Source: Imbricaverruca yamaguchii (Eukaryota > Arthropoda > Thecostraca > Neoverrucidae). From it: a stretch of DNA of 64,000 bases. The notes beneath the pieces are model-generated. The model did not search any database. It saw only the letters and a list, made by a program, of their open reading frames with translations, and was not told the DNA's origin. Positions 22,820 to 33,340 of this stretch are shown here, one piece after another. How positions within the stretch are numbered: position 1 is the first letter of the stretch; every line of letters begins with the position of its first letter. Both the position numbers and the translations under genes were made by a program. The stretch is taken from the NCBI GenBank assembly GCA_034440575.1, contig JAOTOL010001657.1, positions 62,001 through 126,000 of the forward strand. The letters are read 5' to 3'.

Positions 22820-23935
22820 CCGACATGACCCGGACACCATACAGAAGCAGCCCCGCCCCGACATGACCCGGACACCATACAGCTCCGCTCTGACATGACC
22901 CGGACACCATACAGACGCAGACCCGTCCTGGCATGACTCGGACACCATACAGACGCAGCCCCGCCCTAACATGACCCGGACTCCATACAGACGCAGCCCC
23001 GCCCTGACATGACCCGGACACCATACAGAAGCAGCCCCGCCCCGACATGACCCGGACACCATACAGAGGCAGCCCCGCCCAGACATTACCCGGACACCAT
23101 ACAGAGGCAGCCCCGCTCAGACATTACCCGGACACCATACAGAGGCAGCCCCGCCCTGACATGACCCGGACACCATACAGAGGCAGCCCCGCCCCGACAT
23201 GACCCGGACACCATACAGAAGCAGCCCCGCCCTGATATTACCCGGACACCATACAGAGGCAGCCCCGCTCAGACATTACCCGGACACCATACAGAAGCAG
23301 CCCCGGCCAGACATTACCCGGACACCATACAGAGGCAGCCCCGCCCTCCTGACATGATCCGGACACCATACAGAGGCAGCCCCGCCCAGACATTACCCGG
23401 ACACCATACAGAAGCAGCCCCGAGCGACATGACCCGGACACCATACAGAAGCAGCCCCGCCCCGACATGACCCGGACACCATACAGAGGCAGCCCCGCCC
23501 AGACATTACCCGGACACCATACAGAAGCAGCCCCGCCCTAACATGACCCGGACACCATACAGAAGCAGCCCCGCCCCGACATGACCCGGACACCATACAG
23601 AGGCAGCCCCGCTCAGACATTACCCGGACACCATACAGAAGCAGCCCCGCCCAGACATTACCCGGACACCATACAGAAGCAGCCCCGCCCAGACATTACC
23701 CGGACACCATACAGACGCAGCCCCGCCCTGACATGACCCTGACACCATACAGAAACAGCCCCGCCCCGACATGACCCGGACACCATACAGAAGCAGCCCC
23801 GCCCTGACATGACCTGGACACCATACAGACGCAGCCCCGCCCTGACATGACCCGGACACCATACGGAAGCAGCCCCGCCTCGACATGACCCGGACACCAT
23901 GCAGACGCAGCCCCGCCCAGACACCGCCCGGCCCG
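22820..23935. repeat. Minisatellite, 37-bp unit, about 30 copies
   Basis: The unit contains ATGACCCGGACACCATACAG followed by AGGCAGCCCCGCCC. Two forms alternate (ACATGACCCGG and ACATTACCCGG), and the position after ACAG varies (AAGC, AGGC, ACGC). Minus-strand frames of up to 189 codons run through it; they shift frame every unit and are rejected as proteins. Confidence 0.96.
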
Positions 23936-24865
23936 GACCTCCCCCCCTCCCACACAGATGCAGTCCCCCCGACCCGACGCCGCCCAGCCTGGCCCGGACC
24001 ACCCTGCAATGCCAAGCGCTGTTCTATTTGGTAACCTGACGTTGGCCATTGGAGAAGCGAATCCAATTCTACTGTGTGAAGCAGTGTAGGTAACGTAGGT
24101 ATGGTCCTGGCGTTCACCAATGATAGATTGTCGCGAATTCTTACTGCCCAAATGCATCGCAAGGTGAGCACAAATTCCGTTTGAAACATTCGTTAAGTAA
24201 CTCTATGATCAATCCTACTCCTTGCACATCACAATCTGCACCTAGCGCAGCTGAAAGTGTGAACCATGTGTGGGATGCAGTATACTCGACCCTACCGCCT
24301 GGTGGGCTGTTTACTGACACTCCGGCATGTTTGTTCCCCCGACGGTCAGTGAGTAGTTGACCTGAATGCAGAGGAGGCAGGTCAGCGACGTGGCAAGCCG
24401 GAAGTTGTGCCGCGTAGCATAGCAACCGAAAGGAATGGTGAACGCGCTATGTACGCGGCGAATCGCGGATTAATGGCATAACAGTCGTGACAAAAGAAGA
24501 AGAATTGAGTGGCGCGGTTATAAAGGATGACACACAGTTATGTTCCCTTTGTAATATGGTCAGTGTTTTTGCCTGTTTTAGAGGACGGGTAATGCTTTCA
24601 CAGAAATAATATCCCAGCGAGTACTGTGTGATGTATACCAGTTATGTTATCATTGATATTTGGGGCAAACCCACCAATGATTGATGTGTCAAATACCTTC
24701 TTTGGTCGGCTTCAAGTCAAATATAACGACAAAAAAGCGTTTATAATGAACCGTTTGTGGCGTAAATTCCGTTCCCTTTCCTCCCTCAGTAACCCAAACA
24801 AGCCCTATGTACTAGTCTTCTGCAATAACACAATATACATATGGCTGGTTATTGCACTCGCCTTT
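23936..24865. other. Unannotated stretch
   Basis: No recognisable exon or repeat. Left end is C-rich, the remainder near average composition. Confidence 0.35.
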
Positions 24866-25010
24866 TATTCACGTACTAAGTGAGTGCCCATCTAGGCTGA
24901 GCCGTGTCTTGTGCACGTGCTAAGAGCACGTCTAGGCTGATCCCTGTCTTGTACTCGTACTAAGTGTCCGTCTATAGGCTCAGTCGTGTCTCATCACGCA
25001 CGTGAGCGGA
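24866..25010. repeat. Tandem repeat, about 50-bp unit, three copies
   Basis: Three diverged units with the shared order CGTACTAAGTG, CCGTCTAGGCTGA, CCGTGTCTTGT. The array lies directly left of the 21-bp minisatellite. Confidence 0.7.
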
Positions 25011-25089
25011 AACACACCACTGTCGGCGGTGACGTCAGAGGGGCTTCTGTGTGGTGTAGCTGCCAAATGGGCCAGCTGGAGCTGCTGCG

Positions 25090-25935
25090 TAGTTCTGCTG
25101 ACCACCGACCAGTGCTGCTGACCACCGACCAGTGCTGCTGACTACCGACCAGTGCTGCTGACCACCGACCAGTGCTGCTGACCACCGACCAGTGCTGCTG
25201 ACCACCGACCAGTGCTGCTGACCACCGACCAGTGCTGCTGACCACCGACCAGTGCTGCTGACCACCGACCAGTGCTGCTGACCACCGGCCAGTGCTGCTG
25301 ACCACCGACCCGTGCTGCTGACCACCGACCAGTGCTGCTGACCACCGACAAGTGCTGCTGACCACCGACCAGTGCTGTTGACCACCGACCAGTGCTGCTG
25401 ACCACCGACTAGTGCTGCTGACCACCGACCAGTGCTGTTGACCACCGACCAGTGCTGCTGACCACCGACTAGTGCTGCTGACCACCGACCAGAGCTGCTG
25501 ACCACCGACCAGTGCTGCTGACCACCGACCAGTGCTGCTGACCAGTGCTGCTGACCACCGACAAGTGCTGCTGACCACCGACTAGTGCTGCTGACCACCG
25601 ACCAGTGCTGCTGACCACCGACCAGTGCTGCTGACCAGTGCTGCTGACCACCGACCTGAGCTGCTGACCACCGACCCGTGCTGCTGACCACCGACCAGTG
25701 GTGCTGACCACCGACCAGTGCTGCTGACCAGTGCTGCTGACCACCGACCAGTGCTGCTGACCACCGACCAGTGCTGCTGACCACCGACCAGTGCTGCTGA
25801 CCACCGACCAGTGTGTTGCTGATCGCCGACCAGTGCTACTGACCACCGACCTGAGCTGCTGACCGGTGCTGCTGACCGCCGACCCGTGCTGCTGACCGCC
25901 GATCTAAACTGCTAACTAGCGCTGCTGACCGCCGA
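25090..25935. repeat. Minisatellite, 21-bp unit, about 40 copies
   Basis: Very regular GACCACCGACCAGTGCTGCT(G) units, with 12-base partial units (CAGTGCTGCTGA) inserted at about 25540, 25630 and 25730. Twenty-one is divisible by three, which leaves minus-strand frames of 249, 194 and 125 codons open (VVSSTGRWSAALVGGQQH-type repeats). No signal, domain or splice evidence makes these genes. Confidence 0.97.
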
Positions 25936-26570
25936 CCCGTGTGCCGTCGGGATCGGTGGCGAGTTCGATTTGTCGGGAGTGCCGCCGCCGCCGCCGCCGC
26001 CGCCCCCGCCCCCGCCCACAGCAGTCGCCGCCAGGCCAGAGGTCACCCGGCCGCCGCCCCGATCACTGTGTGTCGGACGTCGGCGGCGGCCCGCTGCCTC
26101 GGAGGTCAGCTGAGGTCACGACGGCCGACAGTGCGTGATCAGGATCGATGTGGTGACAGCGCCCTGAAGCGGTCGTCACGGCCGGCGCTTGCGGTGTAGT
26201 CAGTGAGGGTGGAAACTCTGCGCGGTACGGCGTCGGTTGTGCGTGACCACCAGCTTGTTAGGTGCGTGAGAGACAGGCTGTTCGACCGATTGGTCTGTGC
26301 CGCGGCCGGATTTGAGAGCGAACGCCAGTTGAGCCGCAGCCGGTAGGGTGAACTTGGAGGTCAAGTGAGTGCACTGAATGAACTGTGGCAGGCAGAGCGA
26401 TCGCGACCGGGGAGAAAGATAGCTTCAGCGGTGCAGCTGAGTTGTACACAGGCGGCAGGGGCCCGCATTGGCACCGCTCACGCGGTGATAACCACGCCGT
26501 AGAGACCTGCATTACCACCGTTCACGCGGTTATTACCACGCCGTAGAGACCTGCATTACCACCACTCACG
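25936..26570. other. CpG- and GCC-rich segment
   Basis: Begins with a (GCC)n run at about 25981-26010 and continues GC-rich. It contains a short duplication of ACGCGGT, ATTACCACGCCGTAGAGACC at 26480-26570. It could be a CpG island or 5' exon, but no product is recognisable. Confidence 0.35.
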
Positions 26571-27826
26571 CGATGGCACTCGCCATTCCTTTGAAATACC
26601 TAATTTGGGAGATTCGTCTAAAGCAATAAGTGGAGGTCGTCCCTTGATTTGCGCAAGCTCATTTCCCCCCAGCAGAAACGTGTTGGCATAGCAACCAATA
26701 ACGCGCATATGAAAGACGCTGCAGCAGTTGGTTTCCATCTTTGGAGGCAGTGCACGGACTATAGGGTGAAGTGCAGTATATGAATGCATCTGACCGATTG
26801 CCACAATTCGACACAATGCATTCAAGTGCAATCATTCAATGCATTCATGTCAGCTCCAGTCACAGGCAGTAGAACGTGTAAATCCAGCGGTTCGGCAGAT
26901 CAAAGCAGGGCCTCCAATCAACGGGGGACTTCTCAGAGGCCACCTGGAAAACTGAAGCTTGTGGTGAATGGAACCATGGCTGTCTAAATCTGCATAGAAG
27001 ACCCGCGTCATTTGAGCCGGAAAAGTTGTCTAAACCCTGCATCAAGCCCTCCTATTGCGGGCTCTGGGGACCCGATAATTGGATAACGGTGTTCCTGCGG
27101 CCGTAGTGAAACATTTTACACCCAGTGGCGCAAAAATGTCGGAATGAATGGTGTTATGTTTCGTGTGTCTCAAGGTGTAGGGAGCAGGCTACCTAAACAT
27201 CGCTATTCGCCGACAACTACATATGCACTTGCGCCGAATTATGGCTTGTGGATGCGTGCAAGTTTATACTTTGGAAAGGCCAGTGAGCATTCGTGAGTGC
27301 CTAGGATTTGTATTGCTAACCTGGCCGTCATTGTCGGATATGCGATATCAAAGGTAACCGCATTCTCAAGATTGTTTCAAAGTAATCATCTGAATGTCAA
27401 GTGCCATATAATGAATATATTTCGTCCACGGGGCTTCTTCAGTTCAAGTAAATACACATTTAACAGACTTGATTGCAAAGCGAACTCACTAGAATTAGCG
27501 ACTGGATGGTGTCCCTGATAAATTCGGCTATTTTCCTGTCTGCGGTGTCTGCATACTTGCGTACACTTTTGTCTGTTAGGTTAGCTTCACTTCGAGTGCT
27601 TTCTGGATGTTTGCCCATGGATCATGTACGCCTGGATTGGAAACCAACAGCTGTTTGCGTGTCAGCCCACCGAGCGGAGGACAAGTAAAAACACGGAAAC
27701 TCGGCTGGTGCGCCTATGGGAATTCAGGGTACCTATTTCATATTTACATTTTTTTCCAATTGATTTACCTATCACAGGAGGATTGCATCAGCCATCCATG
27801 ATACATAATTGATCAATGAATTTTAA
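26571..27826. other. Unannotated stretch
   Basis: Unique sequence with short ORFs only; nothing recognised. It ends at the foldback element. Confidence 0.35.
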
Positions 27827-29009
27827 CGTTCTTTCCTTATATATTTATTATGCTCTGTTAGGAAGTTGTCAAGTTGTCGTGGTGCGAAGTGAAGACGTCT
27901 CTGGGAGGCAGCCCACCTCGCTCCGAGGGTTGGGCTACCGATGTTGATATCTTGATGATCTTTATCTTGAATCTTTATCTCTCCATATTTATCTTGATCT
28001 TGAAATGATTTGACGGGGCAAAGTACATGAAGCAATGAAGTACATGAAGCAACGGGGCAAAGGCAAAGACCAAAATTAATTAGTGGGCTCATTTCATTGG
28101 CTCCCATGTTAGAAGTAAAAATAATTGTGAAGGTGGGTTAAGCAAACGTTGAGGTGACAGTCCCCCTCGAAGGTATATAATAACACCCCTGAGTTGAACG
28201 GCTGGCAAGTGGTAGCGAATCGCCGAGAGGTATTGGCGTTGCCAACTAGGGTATGTTGCAAGGGCTGATCCAAGGGGGAGGAAGCGAAAGTGGTGCCCCT
28301 TGTTACCCGATGGACACCGCTTGGAGGTTCCAGTGTACCTCCTCCCTCGAAATTATCAGCGCAACACGCTCATCGATCTTGGAACGGCAGTCCTCTGGAA
28401 TCCCGAACACACGCCGCGAATTCTTCGGCGAAAGGCACTTCTCGGACGAAAACAGATGGTGCCCCTCTGGGGGATCGAGGTATACCATGTGCAAATGTTC
28501 TGGACCAAGAGCAGCCCCCTGGAGAAATAACGCCTCCTTGGCAAAATCATATATATGTAAGTGGTATGGTGCAGGGGGCTTGTGCCCCTTCGTAGAATTT
28601 CAGCTCAATCCTCTTTGGAGACTGGTGAGTACGCTGAAGTCTGTACTCTCAAATTTAGTTGTGTAAACCACTCCACCGGAAACTATCAGCCACGTATCTA
28701 GAAAGCAAGGAGGTTGGGGGCGAGTGCAGAACCGCCCAGTTTTATATTTGTGGATGAAACTACCCCCTCAATGCTTGCTTCCCTCCACCCGCAATAGTTT
28801 CCACTTCTAACGTGGGAGCCCATGGAATGTGACCTTCCCTTATTTATTTTTGTCTGCCTATTGCCTTCATGTACTTTGCCCTTCCGATCATCTTAAGAAA
28901 TAAACATCGGTGGGCCGACACTTCGTCGAAATGGGCTCCTTTTCACCGATGCCTTCACTTCGCATCACAGCTTTGAAATGGAGCGTAATATATCAATAAG
29001 GAAAGAACG
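27827..29009. mobile_element. Foldback-type element with long terminal inverted repeats
   Basis: About 1.18 kb. The outermost bases CGTTCTTTCCTTAT at 27827 are repeated in inverse orientation ending at 29009. Homology between the two ends continues inward for about 300 bases (27827-28140 versus 28770-29009) through shared blocks: GCGAAGTGAAG, CCACCGATGTT, GGGCAAAGTACATGAAG and TGGCTCCCATGTTAGAAGT with its complement. The arms differ by substitutions and by a small duplication of AAGTACATGAAGCAA in the left arm. The centre (28141-28769) has short ORFs only. Long inverted repeats around a non-coding core fit a non-autonomous DNA transposon. No clear target duplication was seen. Confidence 0.7.
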
Positions 29010-29040
29010 GTAAGGTTCTTTCCTTATTAATTATGTTCAT
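29010..29040. repeat. Extra inverted copy of the foldback end
   Basis: Directly outside the right end the motif TTCTTTCCTTATT is repeated in inverse orientation, so 28996-29027 forms a hairpin (AATAAGGAAAGAAC / GTTCTTTCCTTATT). This may mark the true border or a second insertion. Confidence 0.7.
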
Positions 29041-29357
29041 TCTATAAATAAATTAAATTATGTGTCATGAAAGGCAACTACAATCCTCATGCAATGGCTG
29101 AATCAATTTGGGGAAAATTACAATACGAAATGCGTATTGTACTCCCATAGGCTACAACTGTCGGGTTTCAGTGTTCCTACTTTCCTCAGCTAGGTGGCAG
29201 GTTGGTGCCGCTCTATGCGCAGATGAAAGGCCCGGACGCGGAGTTTCCAATCCAGGCGTATATCGTCCATGGTTTGCCTTTGTAATGGGCGCCTGAGGGT
29301 TCGGCAGGATTTCTATGTGTGCCATGCCGCAGTTGCTGATGGTATCTCATCCGTACT

Positions 29358-29592
29358 GGGCGCTGAGTCCTTAGTCCTTAGAGTACTTTATTTGTTTCCA
29401 CAGATTTCACAGTCTATTCCATACACTCCGTATTTTTCTGTGGAATTTTATATTGACACCGACATGACAGGAGAGGCAGTGGGCGCTGAGTCCCCCCTAC
29501 TTTATTTGTTTCCACAGATTTCACAGTGTATTCCATACACTACGTATTTTTCTGTGGAACGTTCTCTTGACACCGACATGACAGGAGAGGCA
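29358..29592 (+). repeat. Tandem duplication, about 120-bp unit, two copies
   Basis: GGGCGCTGAGTCC, CTTTATTTGTTTCCACAGAT, TTCTGTGGAA, TTGACACCGACATGACAGGA recur in the same order with a period of about 123 bases. Copies differ at several sites. The unit carries a TTTCCACAG acceptor-like motif, but no coding sequence follows that I recognise. Confidence 0.9.
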
Positions 29593-29853
29593 ATGTTTAT
29601 TGCCTGCTCGGCATGGTGGGGGTCCAAGAGCTGAAGCGATTGAAGTGTTGTTTTTGTTGGTCCATGCTACATGGTGGGTAGCCAGGAGCAGCCTGTAATT
29701 CTAGTTGTTTATTTATGGCCAGTGTATGGTCTACGAATGGCAGTTGGATGCACGCTTGATCTGTATTATTGTCTTGTCTGCTGGTTGTATTTCTCCCCTG
29801 ATAACAGATCTGGAGATTGTGACGGTTCACTATGACGAGGCAGTATCCATTAG

Positions 29854-30463
29854 TTAACCCGTCCCGTCTCGGGGGGTCTTCAATCGCCCCCCCCCACTTC
29901 AGGTTTTTCGCGGATAGCGGACGAATGGCTCACGGCAGCGCGCCCAAATTTGGCATACCTTTTCCCACATCAATTTGACATGCTGATTCAAAATGTTTAG
30001 GTCAGGTCATCTAGGGTCAACGAGTAAGTCAAGGTCAAGTGAGGTCACCTCCAAAAACGTTCAACCAGTCGTCACGCCTTAACGGATAGAGATATTTTAC
30101 TGAGACTTTCAGCGTTTGCTTATCTTTACGGATGCAACAAAACGTAATAGTTGATTTTTTCATTTTTTTCGTTTTCGACTACATATAAATTTTGCGTAGT
30201 TGCCAAATAGCAGTTCAAATAGGGGATTCTGGCTAAAGTAAGCATTTTTATTAGGGCAAGTTGACTTCCAACAACGTTTCTCAGTCTGCTCTACCCATGG
30301 GAAAAGGAAAAGTAAAAGAAACTTGAAAACTCAAAATTTTTAAATAAAAAAAGTGGAGGCCAAAAAAATATTGCTCTGGTAGATTTCGCTGTCCTTTTCT
30401 CATTCCAAATAAATTTTGTTTTCATATATCCCAAAATGAACTCCCCAGAGTCAAAAACATAAG
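29854..30463 (+). mobile_element. TTAA-ended element, copy 3 (3'-truncated)
   Basis: Starts TTAACCCGTCCCGTCTCGGG at 29854 and follows copies 1, 2 and 4 through the AGGTCA block and the AT-rich interior to CCCCAGAGTCAAAAACATAA. It then breaks into unrelated sequence. About the last 250 bases, including the right TTAA, are missing. Confidence 0.75.
30029..30047 (+). promoter_or_regulatory. DR4 site inside TTAA element copy 3
   Basis: Exact TCAAGGTCAAGTGAGGTCA, the third perfect copy in the window. Confidence 0.4.
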
Positions 30464-30849
30464 GTGTGTTTCGTTCCACTTCATCAACCACAGTATTCAC
30501 CTTTATTTCATTTCGACCATCACGTACATGGTATTTCTACATCATGTACTGACTTATTATAAGCAGCCTAAACTAGAGGTGCTTAATACGAAAAAAAATA
30601 TGGCCAATCGCAATCGAATAAGTCCACGTCAATCGCAGTCGAATAAGTTTTTTCACCAGAACTTCCCACTCACGGCTAATTGCACATCATTCACCAGGAA
30701 CCCAATGCACTCCACGAATGTCCTGCCGTTTTCGTTTATGTTCACTGCCCCAATCAAACAGCGGCACATTACAGCAACAGGCCATTCGGCAGCCGGCGGC
30801 AATGTCGGTCGATCGACGAGCCAGTCATCGGACGACCGATCGTGCACGG
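30464..30849. other. Unannotated stretch
   Basis: Sits between TTAA copy 3 and the CRE-bearing array. No recognisable feature. Confidence 0.35.
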
Positions 30850-31322
30850 CTGGCTGGCTGTGTGACGTCACACCTGACTGGTGACGTGTCCGTGTCACCA
30901 CGTCTGACTGGCTGTGTGACGTCACATATGACTGCTGACGTGTCCGTGTCGCCACGTCTGGCTGGCTGTATGTGACTTCCGTGTCGTCTTGGGGCGTCAC
31001 ATATGACTGCTGACGTGTCCGTGTCGCCACGTCTGGCTGGCTGTGTGACGTCACATATGACTGCTGACGTGTCCGTGTCGCCACGTCTGGCTGGCTGTGT
31101 GACGTCACATATGACTGGTGACGTGTCCGTGTCGCCACGTCTGGCTGGCTGTGTGACGTCACATATGTCTGGTGACGTGTCCGTGTCACCACGTCTGGCT
31201 GGCTGTGGGACGTCACATATGACTGGTGACGTGTCCGTGTCACCACGTCTGGCTGGCTGTGTGACGTCACATATGACTGATGACGTGTCCGTGTCGCCAC
31301 GTCTGACTGGCTGTGTGACGTT
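30850..31322. repeat. Minisatellite, 54-bp unit with CRE-like palindromes
   Basis: About eight and a half copies of a unit ordered TGTGTGACGTCACATATGAC, TGGTGACGTGTCCGTGTC and GCCACGTCTGGCTGGC. The palindrome TGACGTCA (the CREB/ATF consensus) is intact at 30863, 30917, 31046, 31100, 31154 and 31262; one unit has GGACGTCA near 31208. Each unit also holds CATATG and CACGTC motifs. One copy is interrupted near 30970-31000. Fifty-four is divisible by three, so frames stay open on both strands; these are not called as proteins. Confidence 0.95.
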
Positions 31323-31324
31323 TC

Positions 31325-31740
31325 TCCTTAACAAGCTCATCCATTTGATCAATTCCAGCATTACTCAATCAAATGTTCTTGATTCTTGGAGGCACTCCCT
31401 TGTTCATCGCATCTTCAAATCCGGTGATCAGTCTAACCCTTCAATATCCGTCCTATCTCCATCGTCCCAGTCATTTAGAAAGTTGCAGAGCGGGTCGTCC
31501 ACCAGCAGCTTTACAATTATATATCCGATAACCACCTCCTTTCTCTAACTGAGCACGGCCTCCGTTCCCGTCACTCGTCACTCGTCACTCGTCACTCGTC
31601 ACTCGTCACTCGTCACGTCGACGGAAACCGCCCTGACCTCCACATCTGACCAGATCCCATCCGCACGTGGCCATGAAGAGGTGTCCCTCCTCTGCCTGCT
31701 GGATTTGAGCAAATGCTTTGATGTGGTAGACCACTAAAAA
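31325..31740 (+). pseudogene. LINE reverse transcriptase fragment (non-LTR, Jockey/CR1-like)
   Basis: Conceptual reading shifts frame at least twice. It shows WRHSLVHRIFKSGD (the conserved entry to the RT fingers), then a tyrosine-rich helix region, a GFRSRHST-like segment corrupted by a heptamer expansion, and SLLCLLDLSKCFDVVDH, which is RT motif A with its catalytic aspartate. A stop follows at once. Only the N-terminal third of the RT domain is present, without the FADD motif. It directly abuts the 54-bp array. It is dead and short. It differs from the minus-strand LINE at 35 kb (LSKCFDVVDH versus FSKAFDKVPH), so a second family is represented. Confidence 0.8.
31570..31616 (+). repeat. Heptamer expansion (GTCACTC)n inside LINE RT motif
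   Basis: Six perfect copies of GTCACTC plus a partial seventh. The flanks (CTCCGTTCCC on the left, GTCGACGGAAACCGCC on the right) read as the LINE's R-S-R-H-S-T-E-T segment when the extra copies are removed from consideration, so the expansion arose inside the codons for Arg-His-Ser. Confidence 0.9.
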
Positions 31741-32154
31741 CTCAAAAACACTAAAAGCACGTAAGAGTTGTAGAAATTGCGCCCGTGATGACGTCCTCGA
31801 TGACTAGGGTGATTAGTTTGCTGAGGCTGCGCCCACCATGACATCCTTGATAACATGCGCCAAAATTTACCAAAATGTCAGAGTCCCTGCCCAATGTCTG
31901 ATGGGACATAAGAAACATTTTCCTACCACCGATGTCTACAGTCTCTGGAGATTTGTCGGGCAGTAATTTGGCTGGCTGGTCCACGTCCGGTCTTCTGTGG
32001 AAAACATTAAGCAATACTATTGATCAGTCTTTATCACTACCGCGTACACGTTTGGATAATTGCCGACAGTTCGTGCTTACCACCATTAGCCCTGTACAGT
32101 TCGCGCACGTGCTGGGTCATCCATTCATAATTGCTCCGGTTATTTGTATTGGTG

Positions 32155-32161
<7 letters not shown>
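31741..32161. other. Unannotated stretch
   Basis: No recognised feature between the LINE fragment and the TA repeat. Short repeated GCGCCC..TGATGACGTCCT / GCGCCC..CATGACATCCT phrases occur near 31779 and 31833. Confidence 0.35.

Positions 32162-32231
<70 letters not shown>
32162..32231. repeat. (TA)n microsatellite, about 70 bp
   Basis: Uninterrupted alternating A/T, self-complementary along its length. Confidence 0.98.
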
Positions 32232-32233
<2 letters not shown>

Positions 32234-33009
32234 ATATCGCAAATCTTCCGGCACGGAATTTGTTCTTTGGATTCAGCTTGATTCAAGTATGCTGAATGGT
32301 GATTTCGAAACTGAGAATGACACATTTATGTGACATTATAGTCTTTTCTTCTTTTCCCGTTTCTATTTATTGTACCCGTGTCGGGTTTTGTGAGTATTTT
32401 GCAACTTCTGAATGAATTCTGACAAAGCTATGGATATGCGCGTTATTCAAACCTTCTCGGATAATTAAGTCCGTAAAATGCATAATCAGGGTTATGGGAA
32501 GAATATTGCGAATGCTACAAAGACATTAAATCTGCATATTTTGAGCCTTTTATGCCACAATACGCAATACTTAAATTAAGCTCCTAATGTGTGTTCAGTG
32601 TCGTAAAATGCAGCAAAGAAGACGTAACTTTGAACGTGAGACTGTTATGCGTGTACATGGATACTGAATATATTTATATCTTACAAATGTCGTTAATAAT
32701 ACCCATCTCAATGTTTCGTGACGGTTCATGTCATTAGGTTCATCCAGTAGTAATGATATGACAGCTATTATATTTGAATGCAAAACCGTACCCATGAAGA
32801 AAAACCGCTTTCAAAGGTTCATGGCTGTCACATAATGCTGAAATAATTTGAGTGGAGAGGTAATCATGTGCTTCTTATCATGGCTTACCTTTCGATTACA
32901 TACATACATACAAGCGTGCACATGTACTTCACATTACATGTGTGTGCTTGTAGATGTTGTAGACTATAGATCGCGAGGGCCCAAACGAGACAAGACATTT
33001 CGCACAATT
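32232..33009. other. Unannotated AT-rich stretch
   Basis: No gene or repeat recognised. Confidence 0.4.
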
Positions 33010-33340
33010 ACTGAAGACACTCGCGCGCCCATAACCGCGCACACGCACTCGGGTGTGCGCGTATGCGGTGAGCGCGCGGGGGTGCGTACGCACCAATGCG
33101 TGAGCTCTAGTGCATGGCCGGGCGCGCGGGGGTGAGTGTGCGAGGGTGTGTGCGCGCAAGTGTCTCAGCGTGTGTATGTATGTATGTATGTATGCATGTA
33201 TATATGTATGTATGTATGTATATATGTATGTATGTATGCATGTATATATGTATGGATGTATGTATGTATATATGTATGTATGTATGCATGTATGTATGTA
33301 TGTATGTATGTATGTATGTATGTATGTATGTATGTATGCA
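33010..33340. repeat. CG/CA alternating tract followed by (GTAT)n microsatellite
   Basis: 33010-33170 is an alternating purine-pyrimidine, CpG-rich stretch (for example GCGCACACGCAC and GTGCGTACGCAC). 33171-33340 is a TATG/CATG tetramer array with periodic GCATG and TATATG variants. Open frames rich in Cys/Met/Tyr/Val or Thr/His/Ile/Tyr across it are artefacts of the tetramer. Confidence 0.95.

Noticed and set aside
25035..25784. 249-codon Ser/Trp/Gly/Gln-rich frame (minus)
   Set aside because: It is the translation of the 21-bp array; other frames are equally open and there is no start or splice evidence.
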